Below, piece by piece: positions 10,747 to 24,100 of a stretch of 43,185 nucleotides of DNA (position 1 is its first letter; the number at the start of each line of letters is the position of its first letter). The stretch comes from Phoronis australis (Eukaryota > Phoronida > Phoronidae). The notes under the pieces are model-generated. The model did no database searches, was not told the DNA's origin, and worked only from the letters and a program-made list of their open reading frames with translations. The translations under genes were made by a program, and so were the position numbers. The DNA is taken from NCBI GenBank assembly GCA_002633005.1, contig NMRA01001089.1, positions 4,968-48,152 on the forward strand. The letters are read 5' to 3'.

Positions 10747-11844
10747 ATACTGTAGACTGGAATTCCAGGCCAAATACTTATTGTAAACATAACTTTGCTC
10801 TGCAGACTATCACATAACGCCACCTATTTTGGAATGTGGGAACAAAGCATGGCTCGTCCGTCATGTTACTCCATCTATTGTTCTTTATTGTAGTTGATTG
10901 TATGCTCTCTATTTGATTTCTTCGCTAGTCACATGAATATTATCGTGTTATTCATAATTGCCGCCTTGATCTTCATGATATTCGTCGTCCTCCCCATCGT
11001 CATCGTTTCGATTAATTCCTCCAAGTGTCGCTCCTCCGAGCGCTCTCGTTTTTGATTCGTTTGAAATTTCAGGAGCCTGCTTCCTCCAGGACATTCTTTA
11101 TCTTATAAATTCAGTAATCCACCTTTGTATGTCCTTGGAGTAATTAACATTTGTTTTAATGTCTGAATCAACTAAGTTTGAGTTTTTTACCATCAACCTG
11201 TTTTATGGTGTAGATATGTAAAAATGTTTCCCTGAAATGGTTTGGAGCTTTTTGTTTTTGTTATTATGAATGAATATAGCAATACAATGTTTACTTGTCA
11301 TCCACCTGTTTGTTATTTGCAAAACAGGAGTACTAGTAGATTCAAATCTGGAAATGAAAACTAGCAGACAATTCTTATTAAGTAATAATTACTCCAACTT
11401 TGAAATGGATAGAATGGTGATAGATACAAAAATGGGTAATAAATTCCCATTGGCATACACCTGCTGAATAAGTTGTATTGGCATGGCTGATCGCGCTTGT
11501 GTAGTTCCATTAGAAGACATGTATGGTAATTCTTCTTATTTGGCTCAGAAGATGGCTGACAAGTGAACGTTTACTTTGTTTTTCCACAAGGTAAAGATCA
11601 AGAACAATTTTTGTCTATTACAATGGTTTGCAGTTTGTAGATGTCATAAAACAACTTTTGAAGAAAAATGGACACTTTGGTAATTACTTTTGTGCGAAAT
11701 AAGTGGATTATCGTACTCAATTTTTATATTATTCTTAGAATGAAGAGATTAAGAGGTATTGCTGTCTTGCTGATCCTGTATGTAATTTTTAACTCCTGTT
11801 AATGATAAATGCATTGTTCTTAACTTCTACTTTTACGTCTTCAG
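10747..11844. other. Stretch upstream of the located Mis18 exons
   Basis: The missing 5' exon(s) of the Mis18 gene should lie here or further left. I searched the plus strand for a Cys-x-x-Cys segment ending in a phase-1 donor and found none convincing. A short frame ending near 11521 (ATG TAT G then GTAATT) would join the first located exon in frame, starting MADRACVVPLEDMY, but it lacks the CxxC pair. I record it only as a possible alternative first exon. Confidence 0.3.
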
Positions 11845-11911
11845 TGGTGACGGACACTCTCCAAATAGGAAAGACCATGAAGATCTCTGACAGTGGTTTG
11901 GATGCAGGAAG
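11845..11911 (+). CDS. Mis18 gene, first located exon
   Basis: The acceptor TACGTCTTCAG precedes it and the donor G|GTATTC follows. Entered in phase 1, it reads VTDTLQIGKTMKISDSGLDA plus a split Ser codon. This is the linker between the two zinc-binding halves of the Mis18 domain. Confidence 0.7.
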
Positions 11912-14900
11912 GTATTCTATTGTTCTCTAGGGGCTCTCACATAGGTGGCGTATACTATGGATATGCTGATTAGATACCCAATGGAAAGGTGGTTTTGTAT
12001 GCATGCGTTCATGTGTGGGTGCATATTGCTGTCATCTCTTAGCGCCCTAATTGGTGAAGACTTTTGGATGAATCCAATGACCTGTCTTATTAAATGAGGA
12101 AACCACAACTCATGTTGATTTTCAGACGGATCAAACTGTTGTGGAAATATTTTAAAACACGATTGCCCCTCATATATTTGTGATATGAACAGTGGGCGCA
12201 TGCCGAAGTTTTCTGCTGAGAATCCCTGGCCGTATATTAACAAAATATCAGTTTAGGGACCAAAGTCAATTACAAAATATGATGAATATATGCTCAGGTG
12301 TTTCAATACTGTAGCCAGCAGTAATTTAAAACCAAGGGAGTAAATAAACAACATTGTTGATGTATGGTTACCCCAGTTACTTTTCCTTTAATGGGTGGAA
12401 GGTTAAGTGGGATGACTAGACAAGCGGAAGCAGTGATGGTTGTGGACAATATCTGTGGAGAGCTGGGTTGTAATACCAAGCATCATTAGCAGATGAATGG
12501 GGCCTGCATGTCTACGACTTCTGGAACCTCTCTCAGGAAGAGCCTAACTTTCAAATCGGGTATTTCAATGGGCCCAACCTATGTGACCCGCGCAAGTCCA
12601 ATGAAATTTAGATATGGACCACCTGCATTCTTTTTATGATTGTCCCCACAACTAGAAGTTTATTGTTGAAAATGTTACTACTACCGTAGTTATGGTTTGG
12701 TGTCCATTTCCTATTAAGCTGAAGAAAGTTTTTGGATCCAACCATGGATATCTTTTACAAATATATTTGATGCCCTGGGCATACCTGCAGAAAACTTTCC
12801 TTGCATACGCCCACTAGGTGCATGCGCCTGTCTCCAGAAAACTCCGGTATCGATGCTGTCCGTTGCTCTTATTCTGGGTTATGTGATGTATGGATCCCTG
12901 CTGTGGAAAGGTAATGTCTAAATAATTTGATGTATGGATAAATAAAAACTTGGCTTGCACTGGGCATTACTTTTGTTCCTTTTTCATAGGCTTCAGTGTT
13001 CACGGGCTTGCTGCCTTTGAAGCAAGCTATTTGTTCAGTCTATGGTAACTTATCAGGTAGTAGGTTACAAACAAAGTTGATACAAACAGTAAAGTATCAC
13101 CAATTTAGGACACAATATGGCTGACAAACAAAGTTCATATTTTTCATTTTTTATGAAAGTAGTAACAAATGAATGCTAAATTTTTTAATGATCCGTACCA
13201 TATCTACCTTAAGACTGTGATTCTGAGACACCGTGGGAGTTCATTTCAAAGTTAGAAACCATTGAAAAATGATAAAAACAGATTTTTGAATTACATTTGT
13301 TCAAAGTGGGTGAGATTTTACTTCAGTAGGCCAAAATTATCTGAATTTTTTTCCTGAGAAATTCGCCAAAATAAAATTTCGCTCATCTGTAGCAGTCTAC
13401 TGCATAGCGTTATGAGGATCAATGATAATCTGTGTTTCACTTTCAGTACCTATGTACTGCTGCGATGCAGTGGCTGCAAAGCAGACCTGGGCAAAGTGTA
13501 CAAGTCAACTGTCAGGGGCTTGGATGATATCAGAGGACTCTATACACTGAAAGTGGACTCTCTCTCAAGGTAAATCACGTCAAACTGTATGCTTACATTT
13601 TGGGTTCCGGAATCAAAAAAGTACCCGGTTACCATGATGTAAGTCATGAGCTGTTACACAGGGCAGGCTTAGAGGAAGGATGGGGGTTTAACTAAGCTTG
13701 TAATTTTTTCATGAGATAAATCGTTCGATAGCATTCGGGTTTTGTTGCCACAACAGCTAAGTGAGACCTGAAGCCAGACTAACTAGCCTGTCGTAATAAA
13801 TTCATAAATTAATGCTCCATTCTCGGACCAGGCTGAAAGAAAGTTTTTCTCTCCTTACCTTATATGAGTAGTGAAAGTTCAAAGGATAAACATCATGTCC
13901 CGAGAGTATTGGGCCAAGTAACACCTGCTGTGGAACCTGTTGTTATTTTATTGCCAATAACCTTCGATCCAATTAATTCCAGACGCCGACCCATAATCGA
14001 TCTAATGTTGTGTATTGTTTGAGCTATATTGACTGTAATGCATCATTTTTGGCATGACTGGAATGAATTGCAAACATCGATTTCAAATGTTGTTGAAGCT
14101 AACCTGTTACTGGCTGAAAAGCGTGTCCTGCTATTTGCATACTTTGTGTATCATTGTTTTGAAATTATTCACATATTGACTAGCTCAGTACTCTGTTCAT
14201 ACTTGTTCCAAGTCTTCATGTATTCCTGTACTTAAGAGATTTCACCCAATTTTATTTGGCGTTGTCGAAACATGGAAAAGTATGAAATCTAGAGAATCAC
14301 CCCTCGACTTGTTGGGAGTTTTTGAAACCATTTTACATTGAACATAAGTTCAAGCAGAGCTGGAATGTGCGAATGTGAGAGTGAATGTGTTTGTGTTTGT
14401 TTTTTTTTCTTTTCTTTTCTACTCTATTCCATTGTAATTTTTGTTTCTGCAAATTAATAAACTTATTCATCTGACGCAAACAAGTCAAGATATTTTTGAA
14501 ATTCATCCTGGTACGGGAATTGGGGATAGTTAGGCCTATAAAAGATCTTAAACCCAGTCGCAAAGCGTCTAAAGCCGCGCACCGTACCAGTGACTGCTGG
14601 CAATTCATCGGAGACACAACTTTAACATCCTTCGCCACAGCAATAATAACTCTTGGGCTGTCTCCGATGAGTCCATTCATTCTTGAATGATGTTTAGATA
14701 AAAAATTATTGGCATGACTTGCTGGATTTTGAAATATAGACTTGAACATTCTAAGGATAAAAACAGTTCTGTTAATAGCCATGTGATAGATGCTGGTGAC
14801 AAGATAGATTTTGGCATCAATAAAATTTCAGATCAGATGCTTGTAAATTACGTCTGTTTGTGAAAGAAAGTTTCAAAATTATAGAACACAAACCCCAACT

Positions 14901-17300
14901 CAATAGAATGTCGTAATCCAATGACAGACAGCTGGTCACATGGTCTTTGCATGTTGTGTGTATTCATTCTCTTGATAATACAGCTCAGTGGAAGTTGTGA
15001 AACCTTGCGTACTTTTAATAAAAATGGAATTTTATATAACCTTGATCGTCAGTTTGATCCTCCAGTGAAAGTTAAGTCTAATTTTGTTGAAGGTCAACCG
15101 TTTTTCTTTGTTCAAATTTTTGGTGATAGTATGTCATACAAAACACATCATCATAACATCTGATGAACATGATTTGGAACTAGTATTTTTAAATATTGGT
15201 TAGTGTCAGGCATGCTGTTTACAACCAACAGTAAATAGTGGATTACTTGAGCTTATCAGATGAACACATTCAGTGAGAGAGCTGGACTATGCAAACATTG
15301 CCAGCTTTCTCCCCTTGCTATCACTGTCAAACTGATAATGACATGGCCGTAATCAAAGATCCCCCAGAGTTCAACCCTTAAGGCGGAAACGTAACGTTTT
15401 TTATGACATCATTGTCTCGTAGCAGTGATGTTATCAAAATGACGTGAGTACTTATAGTGCTGTTGTTATTGTTATCGTAATTGTCGTTGTTATTGTTGCT
15501 GTTAGTTTATCATTATGACAACTGTCTTATTGTCTGTATAGTTACCAACTGAGCAACCCTACAGATGGCGTCGCTATTGAAGATCACCAGAAGTACTCAA
15601 ACGACAGTAAAGCAATGTATGAACAGATTGTTAAAGTAAGAAATTTCATTAGTTTCAAAAGAATGTTGAATTTTTTTAAATCTCTTTAGTTTGTCAAAAC
15701 TAAACTAAAAAGGTCAAAATGAGACCAAAAAATAAAACAAATAAATTTTATTTGAAAATTTGCCGGAAATTTTTGTTCTGAAATTTTGTCAATTTTTGAT
15801 TTGAAGAAATTTTGGATTACTTTGATTTTAAAAACTATTGTAACAACTTAACTGTGACTAAAACATAGTGGCCAGTCTTTCCATTTCCTTCTGTTTAATA
15901 AATTCTAAGGAATTGTCCATTTTCTAGTTGTGTCGTGGTGTCTTTATAATGTTCCTCTGCCAAATTCGGTGCTTCACACAGAAAGTATTCTGGTGAAAAT
16001 TGCACGCATATTATGGAATGGAAATGGAACTATGATTTTATGATTTCTTGGAGCAGTTGTAGGCCTGTCATCTGCAAAAAAGAACTGTTGATTTAGGATA
16101 CTTGAGGTATAGCATGAAAATAGTTTCAGGTGATCTAAGTGCAATAGGCCCAACTTAGCAGCTTGTTCACATCTGGTACAAGGTGTACCTGACCACCTGC
16201 AATTATTAGTATTTTTTATCAGATACTTGCCACTATAAATCTTGTCATAACTTGTCGCTTACTCAGATTTGAGATGATTCCTGGGCTTGGGATGAGCTTG
16301 CAGTTTATTATTATTTGAGATCAGACTCTAAAATTTGTTTTTTCGCTGTGTGTCATTTTTTGCATGGAGCATGGGCTCAAGTGCTACCGAACTGTGTGTT
16401 CTCCATAGCCCAGTAATTGACCTATCGCCAGGATTTTGAGTGACGGCTTAACTGACCAATCAGAACGCAGCATTCTTGACGCATCTGCATTTCCATGCTG
16501 CCATTTGGCCCGACAAACAACACGTTGTTTGTTTGTCGACATTTCGCAAGGGGGCAAAGCTTGCGAAAGGTCAATCATTCCTCATTTGAAGGAACAGTTT
16601 GAAACCAATTTTATCGTGGAAAGTGATCTTAATCAAAAGTTAGGTTTCTGTCAGCCAAAAGCAGGTTTAGTGCTGCTTTAAAATGTTCATCAATTATAAT
16701 GGCAAATGTGTTGTATTCAAATGGATTTTGTTGTGGACATAGATTTATGTGATCGGTGGTGTGTTCATTTTTGCAGTTACCGGTATGTTAAATTCTGTTG
16801 TGTCTAATTCCATTCCATTTTTGAACGATATTTTGTCCCTTCATAGTTTTGAAATTAAATGATTTTCATTTATATTGATTATGATCATTATTTTGATACT
16901 GAAGCTAAGTATTGCCTTTCCAAAATATTTACATCTTTTGCCTTTAGGTATCAACTGCGTGCACTGTACTGTGAGGTCTGTGTAGACAAAATGATATTTA
17001 GAACCCATACTTTTATGTAACTTGTTAATAAAATTGTTTGTTTCGGGTTCCTATGAATGATAATCTTATTTATTGGTGCATGTGACAAATTCCAAAATGA
17101 AGGCTGGCTGGCTGGCTTCGGTAGACTCCTTGTTCGTGCATTTTGCATTTTACGGTATGAAGCTCTCCTTTAAAAACATGTTGATGGCATTTCCTGAACA
17201 TTATTTTCTTCAGCTGCAAAGTGTCTGTGTTCATCTGAGCCACAGGTTGTCTGTGATTGAGAATCAGTTGGGAATACAGTCTGATATGGAAGGCCAATGA
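11845..17300 (+). CDS. Mis18-family kinetochore protein (four exons located; N-terminal exon missing)
   Basis: Mis18 proteins prime centromeres for CENP-A loading, acting with Mis18BP1 and the chaperone HJURP. The located exons are 11845-11911, 13447-13569, 15542-15635 and 17214-17300. Each has GT/AG borders, and phases 1, 2, 2 and 0 are consistent. They encode the second half of the Yippee-like Mis18 domain: a zinc-binding CSGC pair, then LGKVY, LDDIRGLY and LSSYQLSN, which match the family's Cys-x-x-Cys, Leu-Gly-x-Val-Tyr, Leu-Asp-x-x-Arg and Ser-Tyr-x-Leu positions. The last exon gives a short amphipathic coiled-coil tail ending at TGA. The first CxxC pair must be in an upstream exon that I could not locate. 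I cannot tell the Mis18-alpha from the Mis18-beta (OIP5) paralogue. The family call is strong. Confidence 0.8.
13447..13569 (+). CDS. Mis18 gene, zinc-binding CxxC exon
   Basis: The acceptor CACTTTCAG and donor AAG|GTAAAT bound a 123-nt exon. It encodes YVLLRCSGCKADLGKVYKST followed by a segment containing LDDIRGLYTLKVDSL. This is the most diagnostic exon of the gene. Confidence 0.85.
14605..14670. repeat. 12-bp perfect inverted repeat in a Mis18 intron
   Basis: TCATCGGAGACA (14605-14616) and TGTCTCCGATGA (14659-14670) are exact reverse complements 42 bases apart. The arms do not extend. This may be a small stem-loop or chance. Confidence 0.5.
15542..15635 (+). CDS. Mis18 gene, end of the Mis18 domain
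   Basis: The acceptor GTCTGTATAG and donor AAA|GTAAGA bound a 94-nt exon that completes a Ser codon and reads YQLSNPTDGVAIEDHQKYSN, then a short helix ending MYEQIVK. It leaves the frame in phase 0. Confidence 0.8.
17214..17300 (+). CDS. Mis18 gene, last exon (coiled-coil tail and stop)
   Basis: The acceptor TTTTCTTCAG is followed in frame by LQSVCVHLSHRLSVIENQLG and eight more residues before TGA at 17298. Hydrophobic residues recur in a heptad-like pattern, as expected for the C-terminal helix through which Mis18 subunits assemble. Confidence 0.7.
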   Translation: MQSVCVHLSHRLSVIENQLGIQSDMEGQ

Positions 17301-17633
17301 GTCCCATATGTTGTCTGTGACTAGGTTTTAATGAGATGAACAACAGATGGAGCTTGTGATGGGCTCTAGATGGAAGTATTGACAGTGTGTCAGCTGTAAT
17401 TTAATAGACCATCAATTATGCTCTCCACATATCACAGTACACTACTTCAAAGTGTTTTGCTGTCAAGGATTGGATATGAACATCTGGGAAAATCACAGCT
17501 GATAAAATACAGTGCTATTCCGAGATATTTTTGTATGAAATGAAGTGATGTAACTGGGATTTTATGACCTGTAAGTGTGTTATGCTGGTTGGATTCTGTT
17601 CTGTTATCTTGTTTAAACTATTTTTTGTTTTTC

Positions 17634-17639
17634 AATAAA
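17634..17639 (+). terminator. Poly-A signal for the Mis18 gene
   Basis: A canonical AATAAA lies 334 bp after the stop codon, in TTCAATAAAATG. Confidence 0.55.
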
Positions 17640-20600
17640 ATGCACTGTTATTGCTAAGATGATTTAAGTCATTATGTACAAAACTAATTGTTTTAGACAA
17701 GATAGTGTTAGTTCACATGCTTATGTGCAAAGCTTAACATGGTAAAGATATTTAGTTTGTTTTCAAAAAATATAATGTAAGCAAGTGGCAGGATTACTGC
17801 GCTATTTTTACATGTGGTTGTATGGATGTATTTGAAACCTGTAAGTTTTTGTTTCATCACCTATTAGTAATTTGATGTCCAGTAGTAAGTGCCTGACATT
17901 GAGTTCTTAGCTGTCAATCACGTTACAAATTAGTGATGTGGGCTTCGTTTTGAAAATCCATTCTATTCGCTAATAATTAGATTTTAATCTCTCAGTTGTT
18001 TGAGAATTGAAATGTATTTGCATTGCATTACTGTTAATAGATTCTTGATGATTTTGACTTTGCTGTTTACCTCACTGTCAGTAATGCTGATGATGTAGCA
18101 ATAGGTTTAGATTATAGAGTGAACGACTTCTGGTGGATATTGATTTGAAAACCAAATGACAAAGACGAATCATTCTGTGAAAGATAGATTTTGAAGTAAA
18201 TACGTAGCATGGAAACTAAAAATGTTTTTACAAAAAGCAGTTGTTGGTCTTCAAAGATGTTGTCTTACTTGTTTTCACAGATTTAGAAGATAATGAGATT
18301 GAGTAATTTGTGAGATATCACTAGAATAGGAACACTTTGTAATTTGCAATCCTGTTAGTATTATTTTTCACTGTTTTTGTCACAAAATGTGTTATTTTTT
18401 TGCCATTCAACTTTCACAGCTATTTTGTGTGTGATCCATTTTTGAACTCCAAAAATTAATGTCATAATTCTGTGTTGATTTTTGTTTACTTTTAAAACAT
18501 GTTTTCTATTAAAGGATCTTCATCTGAGAAGCAAGTTTTGACAAAATACTTTCTGTAAAAATTCTTTTGATGAAGTCTGTAACCGAACTTCTGCGAAGAG
18601 ATTATCTTTCCCGTCACTGCAAAGAATATTGTCAATGTAATTGTTTTGGTAGCTATGGCATTCCTTGCCAAATAATCAACATATTTATTCAGACTGAATG
18701 TCCCTGATGCCATCATCAGAACCACTGATGAATTCTTTAACCTGGACTAGTTTGCAAAAGTGGACTGTTTTTGCATTTGGAAACTGTTGTCATTCGAGAG
18801 CATTACATTTGTAATAAGTTATAAGACTTGACCTGATTGTTATTCCTTGTGTCATTGTTCTTAGGGAGCAAAATCAATCTGCAAAACTACGGAAAGTTGG
18901 AACTGGTTTTGCTAACGTTAAAGGGCCAATTGCAGACAAAAGTAATTTCCATTCATTGTTTGGCATTCTTTCAAAAAATTCTAAAGCTGTTACGAATGTC
19001 CACAATCATTTTCTCAAAACTTTGTTATAGAGCTTAGAAGTGGTGAAGGGTGATGTATGCATGCTTTTAAGGAAAGAATTAGAAATAAAATTTGTCTTCA
19101 GTTGTAGCAGTGTTGTGTTCTAAATTGGTGAGATTTTACTGTATTCTATAATTTTCCATTTATTTTTAGCACGCTGGTATCAGGCTTATAAATAATGACT
19201 CCTGTTTGTTTGTAAGGTGGGAAAGGCATAAAAAATACACTAGCATTGGAATTGGTTATTTTCAGTTTTTTACCCTTTGACCTCAGTAAAAATACAATGG
19301 AAACTTGATGTGCTGTGTCCAAATTTTCCCCTTGGTTACCATTCTTGATCCACATAACAGAATTTTCCTTTGTAATAAAGTATGGCAATATTTTGTTAGT
19401 GAGGGAGGGGCCAGATACTGTTTGTTTGCCCTTTAAGGGCACCACAATTCGCTTCCACTGGCTATGTCTTGTACCTAGCATTTTGTTGTTTGGTAGGTCA
19501 GTTCCACAAAAACAGGGAAATTATCAATTTTTATTCAAAAACATCTCAAGAATTCCGCTAAAATCTCACCATTAAATTATGCCACAATTATTATGGAATT
19601 TTTTCACAAAACATATCATACATGTAGCTACCATCAGATGATTATTCCGAAAAATTGAGGGTATACACAACTATGCTAAAAACCTTTTATAATGTCCTGT
19701 TTTATCAATTATTTCCGAAATTGGCGATATTTTACCGTAATTTACGAAGTGGCGTAGGCCTAGCCTAAACAAGTTGGTGTTTCATAAACACAGCTTCTAT
19801 TTTCAACTTGTTCAATTTTCATGTTACTGTCCTGACATTAAGTGCCAGTTTATTACTAAACCCATTAACTTTATGTAAAAAGTCTATTATGCATCATTCG
19901 AAAACTGCTGAGCGACCAAGCCCAAAGGCTCCGACTGCATTGTCTGCAACTATTAAAACTAAATCGAACAAACTTGAATTGATCGCGCATAATGTATACA
20001 TGAAAGGCACTTTTGTATCAACCGTTTATTTTACGTGGCAACCCGTTCTGCGCTGATTGTTAAGTAAAATAGAGTCATTTTGCTTAGGACAAAAGATTTT
20101 GTTACGTACTCGGCAAAATGGGACAAGTTGTATTGAAGTTAAACAACTAAAAATACGTGATAATGGGTGCGCTGGTGTTTTCTTATCGCTACATCGGTCC
20201 TTGTGTGGCACCGTCAGCCTCTTGTGGTGGCAGCAACGAGGAGTTCATCATCGGCGCACTCAGCTAAAGTCTGACGTTGACGGAGGTCCTGCTGGCTTTT
20301 TACCTAATTGATAGCTTATTATCGATTTGGGTAATAGACCTGCGCTTCCGTAATTAACGTCGTATCCGTTTGCCGCACCAGGAATTGACGGATTCATCGT
20401 TGTATCAAATGGTGATACCAGCAAACCGATAAGTTCTTTCCAAGGTAGGATTTAGCCGGCAGGTGGACAGATATCATCTGATATTTTTACTCGACTGCCG
20501 TTTTTGTTTCTACGCTTCGTGAATTCTTCAAAGAATGTTTACCTTGAGCACATCGCCATTGTGAACTAGTACCAAAACGACGCTGGATTTACAATGACTT

Positions 20601-20891
20601 GGAAGATCGTTGGTTGTGTTATCTGAATAGTATTGAGTCGGCGACATTTCATCCTTCATTCAGAACGGCACAACCTTAAAGTCTAGACCGGGAAACTACA
20701 ATATTTCCTCGTTCTTTTTTGATTGAATTGAGATGTGAATGGATTAGTTTCAACATAGCAGAGTACCAGCCAAGACTATAATTGTTATTTGCCTTTTAAG
20801 TGAAGAATACCTAACTCCTGGATATTTACAAGAAACCCGATTTCCTCTTTGTGTAAGTGTTACCGTTTGTGCAGGCAATTAAAGCGCCACT
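17640..20891. other. Intergenic stretch between the Mis18 gene and the 552-aa gene
   Basis: No frame here carries a domain I know. Near 18900 and 19430 the words TTAAAGGGCC and CCTTTAAGGG recur. A GGTGAGATTTTA block near 19130 faces its inverse near 19566, which hints at a decayed repeat of a few hundred bp. The 5' UTR and promoter of the downstream gene probably occupy the last several hundred bases (about 20400-20891), where CpG and GC rise. Confidence 0.4.
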
Positions 20892-21163
20892 ATGTTCAGT
20901 AACTCGAAAAACAAACCTCTCGACAGAAGGACTAATTTTATGTACGGGAAGGCCCTCAGTTATGTGGATAGCGTTACAAGGCACGGGCTGTTCCGAGAGC
21001 GAACAAACATCAAGCTGGACAGAACGGATGGCGCGGCAGATCTTACAGCTAGAGGTAACACCAGGGAGGCATTCTTGGCCCTAAGGTTCCCCTTGCTAGG
21101 TCCCAACAGGAATGATGCCGACACATACCACAGGCAAAAAAGGAAGAACAGGAAATCCAAAAG
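20892..21163 (+). CDS. 552-aa gene, exon 1
   Basis: It encodes residues 1-90 plus two bases of codon 91, beginning MFSNSKNKPLDRRTNFMYGK. The 3' end codes a basic segment (RQKRKNRKSK) that the splice joins directly to the exon-2 segment TRSPVED, a possible nuclear-localisation-like patch. Confidence 0.8.
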
Positions 21164-24100
21164 GTATGATTAGATACACCGGTGATTCTGGGTTACACGG
21201 GGGTCCTAGGATACACGATTCTCTGAGCCGCTCTGATATCGTGTCTTTGTATTTATTGAAATAAAAGTGACTCCTTACACTGACTGTATTTTTAGCGTGA
21301 TTTATTTTCTTCTTGATTTGTGATTGGTGCGTCTAAAAATGCTACGAGCCTGGGTGTCTTGAATTTTGTCAAAAAAATAACTTTTAGACAGTGAACCGTT
21401 TGGTCTAAGCGTGTTCCTCGTTCAGAAAATGAGTGATTTTTGGACTCTGGTAGACATGGCAGTCCATTGTAGTTGGAGGTCAGGCTAATAAGCCGTAGTA
21501 CCTTGACCCGGCGGGTCATTTTTATGCACTTAGTATGGCTGCCAGCGACTACAAACTGTCGGTTTTTACCAAATCCTGTCACTTCATATCTAAATGAGGA
21601 ACAAGTTGAAATTAATCCGTAGACCGTTTCTTGTCTGATGCATAGGAGCATGAAAGTGAGATCATTTTTAAAACAAAGAGTCAAAAGTTTTGCAGAGGGT
21701 GGGTCCATAGCAGATTAAACAGACATTATCGTCGAGAGAAGTGTTCTTTTGAAATCAGCCTCGGGATGATTCCGCTGTGTTTGTCCTCTCTGTTAAGCGC
21801 AAACATACTGCTGCCAAATTCAGCTTCATGAAGCTCTTCCGAGAGGAAGGTTCTGTTCTTCACTATAAGGGGATTAAAAATTTTAGAGTTGACAAGACCA
21901 ACAAATTGAATGGATGCTCGATTACTCGATATTTTTTTCTTGTTACGGAGGGGATAAGTAGCACCCTAATACTCTGCTGAGCATCGTACTGGCTAGGTGG
22001 AATAGGTATAACATTAATTCCAGTTTAGTGACTCACTGTTGCCAACTGGTTTCATTGTTTTCCTGTTTGTAATTACAAAGAATGAACAAAACCAATACAT
22101 TATTAATTGAATCATTCCTGAATAATGCATTATGTTTGAAAGGAAAAGTTTGATGGTCTATAGCATTAAAATCAATAAAAATGTTAATAGTTTTCTATTA
22201 AAAAACTGTTTTAAGTGTTTTTAAACACAAAAGGTAAATTCCTAACAGTACGCATAGAAAGACAATAACATTCCACGAGTCGAGTAAAGCATACTTTGAA
22301 AAATGGGGTGAACCGGAAAATCACTCAAATGGTTCGTGTATACAAGCATGCGACTTATTCCAGATCTTTAAATATAGGCGTAGCTTTAAATATAGGCGTA
22401 TGGGCCCAAAAACGCATTTTGTGGATTGGTTTTAGATTGGGTAGACTTTCTTAAAATGATCAGCTATCAGCAATAGAATCCGTTTTATCGTGACTTCGTT
22501 ACAAATCGCCAATTGCTCTTCGATATCTGCCTGACATTCCCTGAAATCAAGATTGGTGACCAGTTAAATACGCTTAAAACATTTTCGTACAAGTTAGTCT
22601 TTGAAAAATGTTATTTCTAGTTTGGGTGCATGGGCGGCAAGGGTGTCCGTTCATCATGACAATTAGTTATCATCTATACTGCTATAATTTTCAATATTCA
22701 TCCGACACGAAAATACTAGTTCATGGGCGGCGCACCATAGGGGGCTGGGGGGGNNNGGGGGGGGGGGGGGGGGGGGGGGGGGGGGCTGTAGCCCCCCTCA
22801 CTTTTTCCAGTGCTACAGGGCCCATGGTCTGTAGGCGGTGCACCACATGGTGCGCCGCTCATGTAGTTGTTATACAAAAAATTGCAATCAGATACTAAGT
22901 TTCCAATTATTGTGATTTTGTTTTCGTGTTTTGTGTCACGATGTTTTTTATCTGACGTGCCTGTAGGATAATCGTCACCTCAATCTTGCAGAACACGATC
23001 TCCTGTTGAAGACATGTTTGACATTCGGAAGTCTCATGCACATAAGTCGCCGCCATTAGATCACACTGGATTCTTGCCGGCAATAGAGACCAGCCAAGGC
23101 AGACGCATTGCTCAATCGTGGGATACCAAGTCTGTAACCAATGTTCGGCCAAACCTTAATAAAACAAGTATACAGTATCAATCGCTTCCTGATATCCGTA
23201 ATCTCCGTCAGCCGTCCAAGAGTAAACACAGGGAAGTGCCATCTAACGGTCGTGTTATTTTCCCGTCGTTACATGGTTACCATCCACGAAGCAACTCGCC
23301 CACTTATAAGCAATTGGTCCGAGTGAAGGAGCGTTTGTGTGCCACTGTTGACAACTGGGTTAAAGAATTTTACCACGTCCTCTCTGTTGATTCAAATGTG
23401 ACACCTGATGAGTTCTATAGAAAATTTATTTGCAATAACGACGGAGCAGATGAGGATGAAGGGGAAGAAGAGTTGTCTAAAACAGAGACGAAAGATGGCG
23501 CGTCTCAGGATTTCATTCCTTTGGTCGCTGTGAGACCTAAGCTGGAGTTTTGGGTCGAGATGGACGAATTTGAGAGAAGATTGCGAGCATCAGACGTGAG
23601 TGAAGGGACCGAACAGGAAACATTCACTAACCAGCCTTCCGTCTACAGTTTGTGGTTGGCGTCTGAAGTTGTCGACGACGGGCATCGGTCGTTGAGGAGT
23701 CCAGAAGGTAACCTTATGACTGAGCGGACGACTGAGAGCTTGCACCTAGTCAAGAAAGCGTCCAAGTCCAACGTTGCGGGCTGGGGGAAGGAGGCGGACG
23801 ATCACCAAGAATTAGAAGATCTAAAAACTAAAATGGAGCGGTCCTTGAAGAACGATAAAATATCGAGGGCTCCTGGAATTGAGCATGGTGATGGCGCTCG
23901 CGAGCTCACGGTCCACGAGTTAAGCAGACAATCAACGAAAGTGAAATTGGCAGTAACTGAGGACATATCAGCCAATCTGGACGCAGTCATGGCACGAATA
24001 GACAATTTAGATAAACAGATTGATGTGGATAGTGTTGGTACTGCTCTAGAAAATATTGGCGGGAAACCTAAGACGACGCGATTCACCAATAGAGCGAGCA

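Noticed and set aside
11917-12243. 108-codon minus-strand frame in a Mis18 intron
   Set aside because: It looked protein-like in places, but its continuation in neighbouring sequence is full of stops and no family is recognisable.
14333-14782. 149-codon minus-strand frame inside a Mis18 intron
   Set aside because: It opposes a real gene, ends in a low-complexity Lys/His stretch from a T-rich tract, and shows no recognisable motif.
18890-19573. Possible inverted-repeat element marked by TTAAAGGGCC words and GGTGAGATTTTA ends
   Set aside because: The paired stretches are short and imperfect, and I could not define ends or a target duplication.
21292-21708. 138-codon minus-strand frame in the intron of the 552-aa gene
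   Set aside because: No domain, no splice support and an unremarkable composition. Probably chance.
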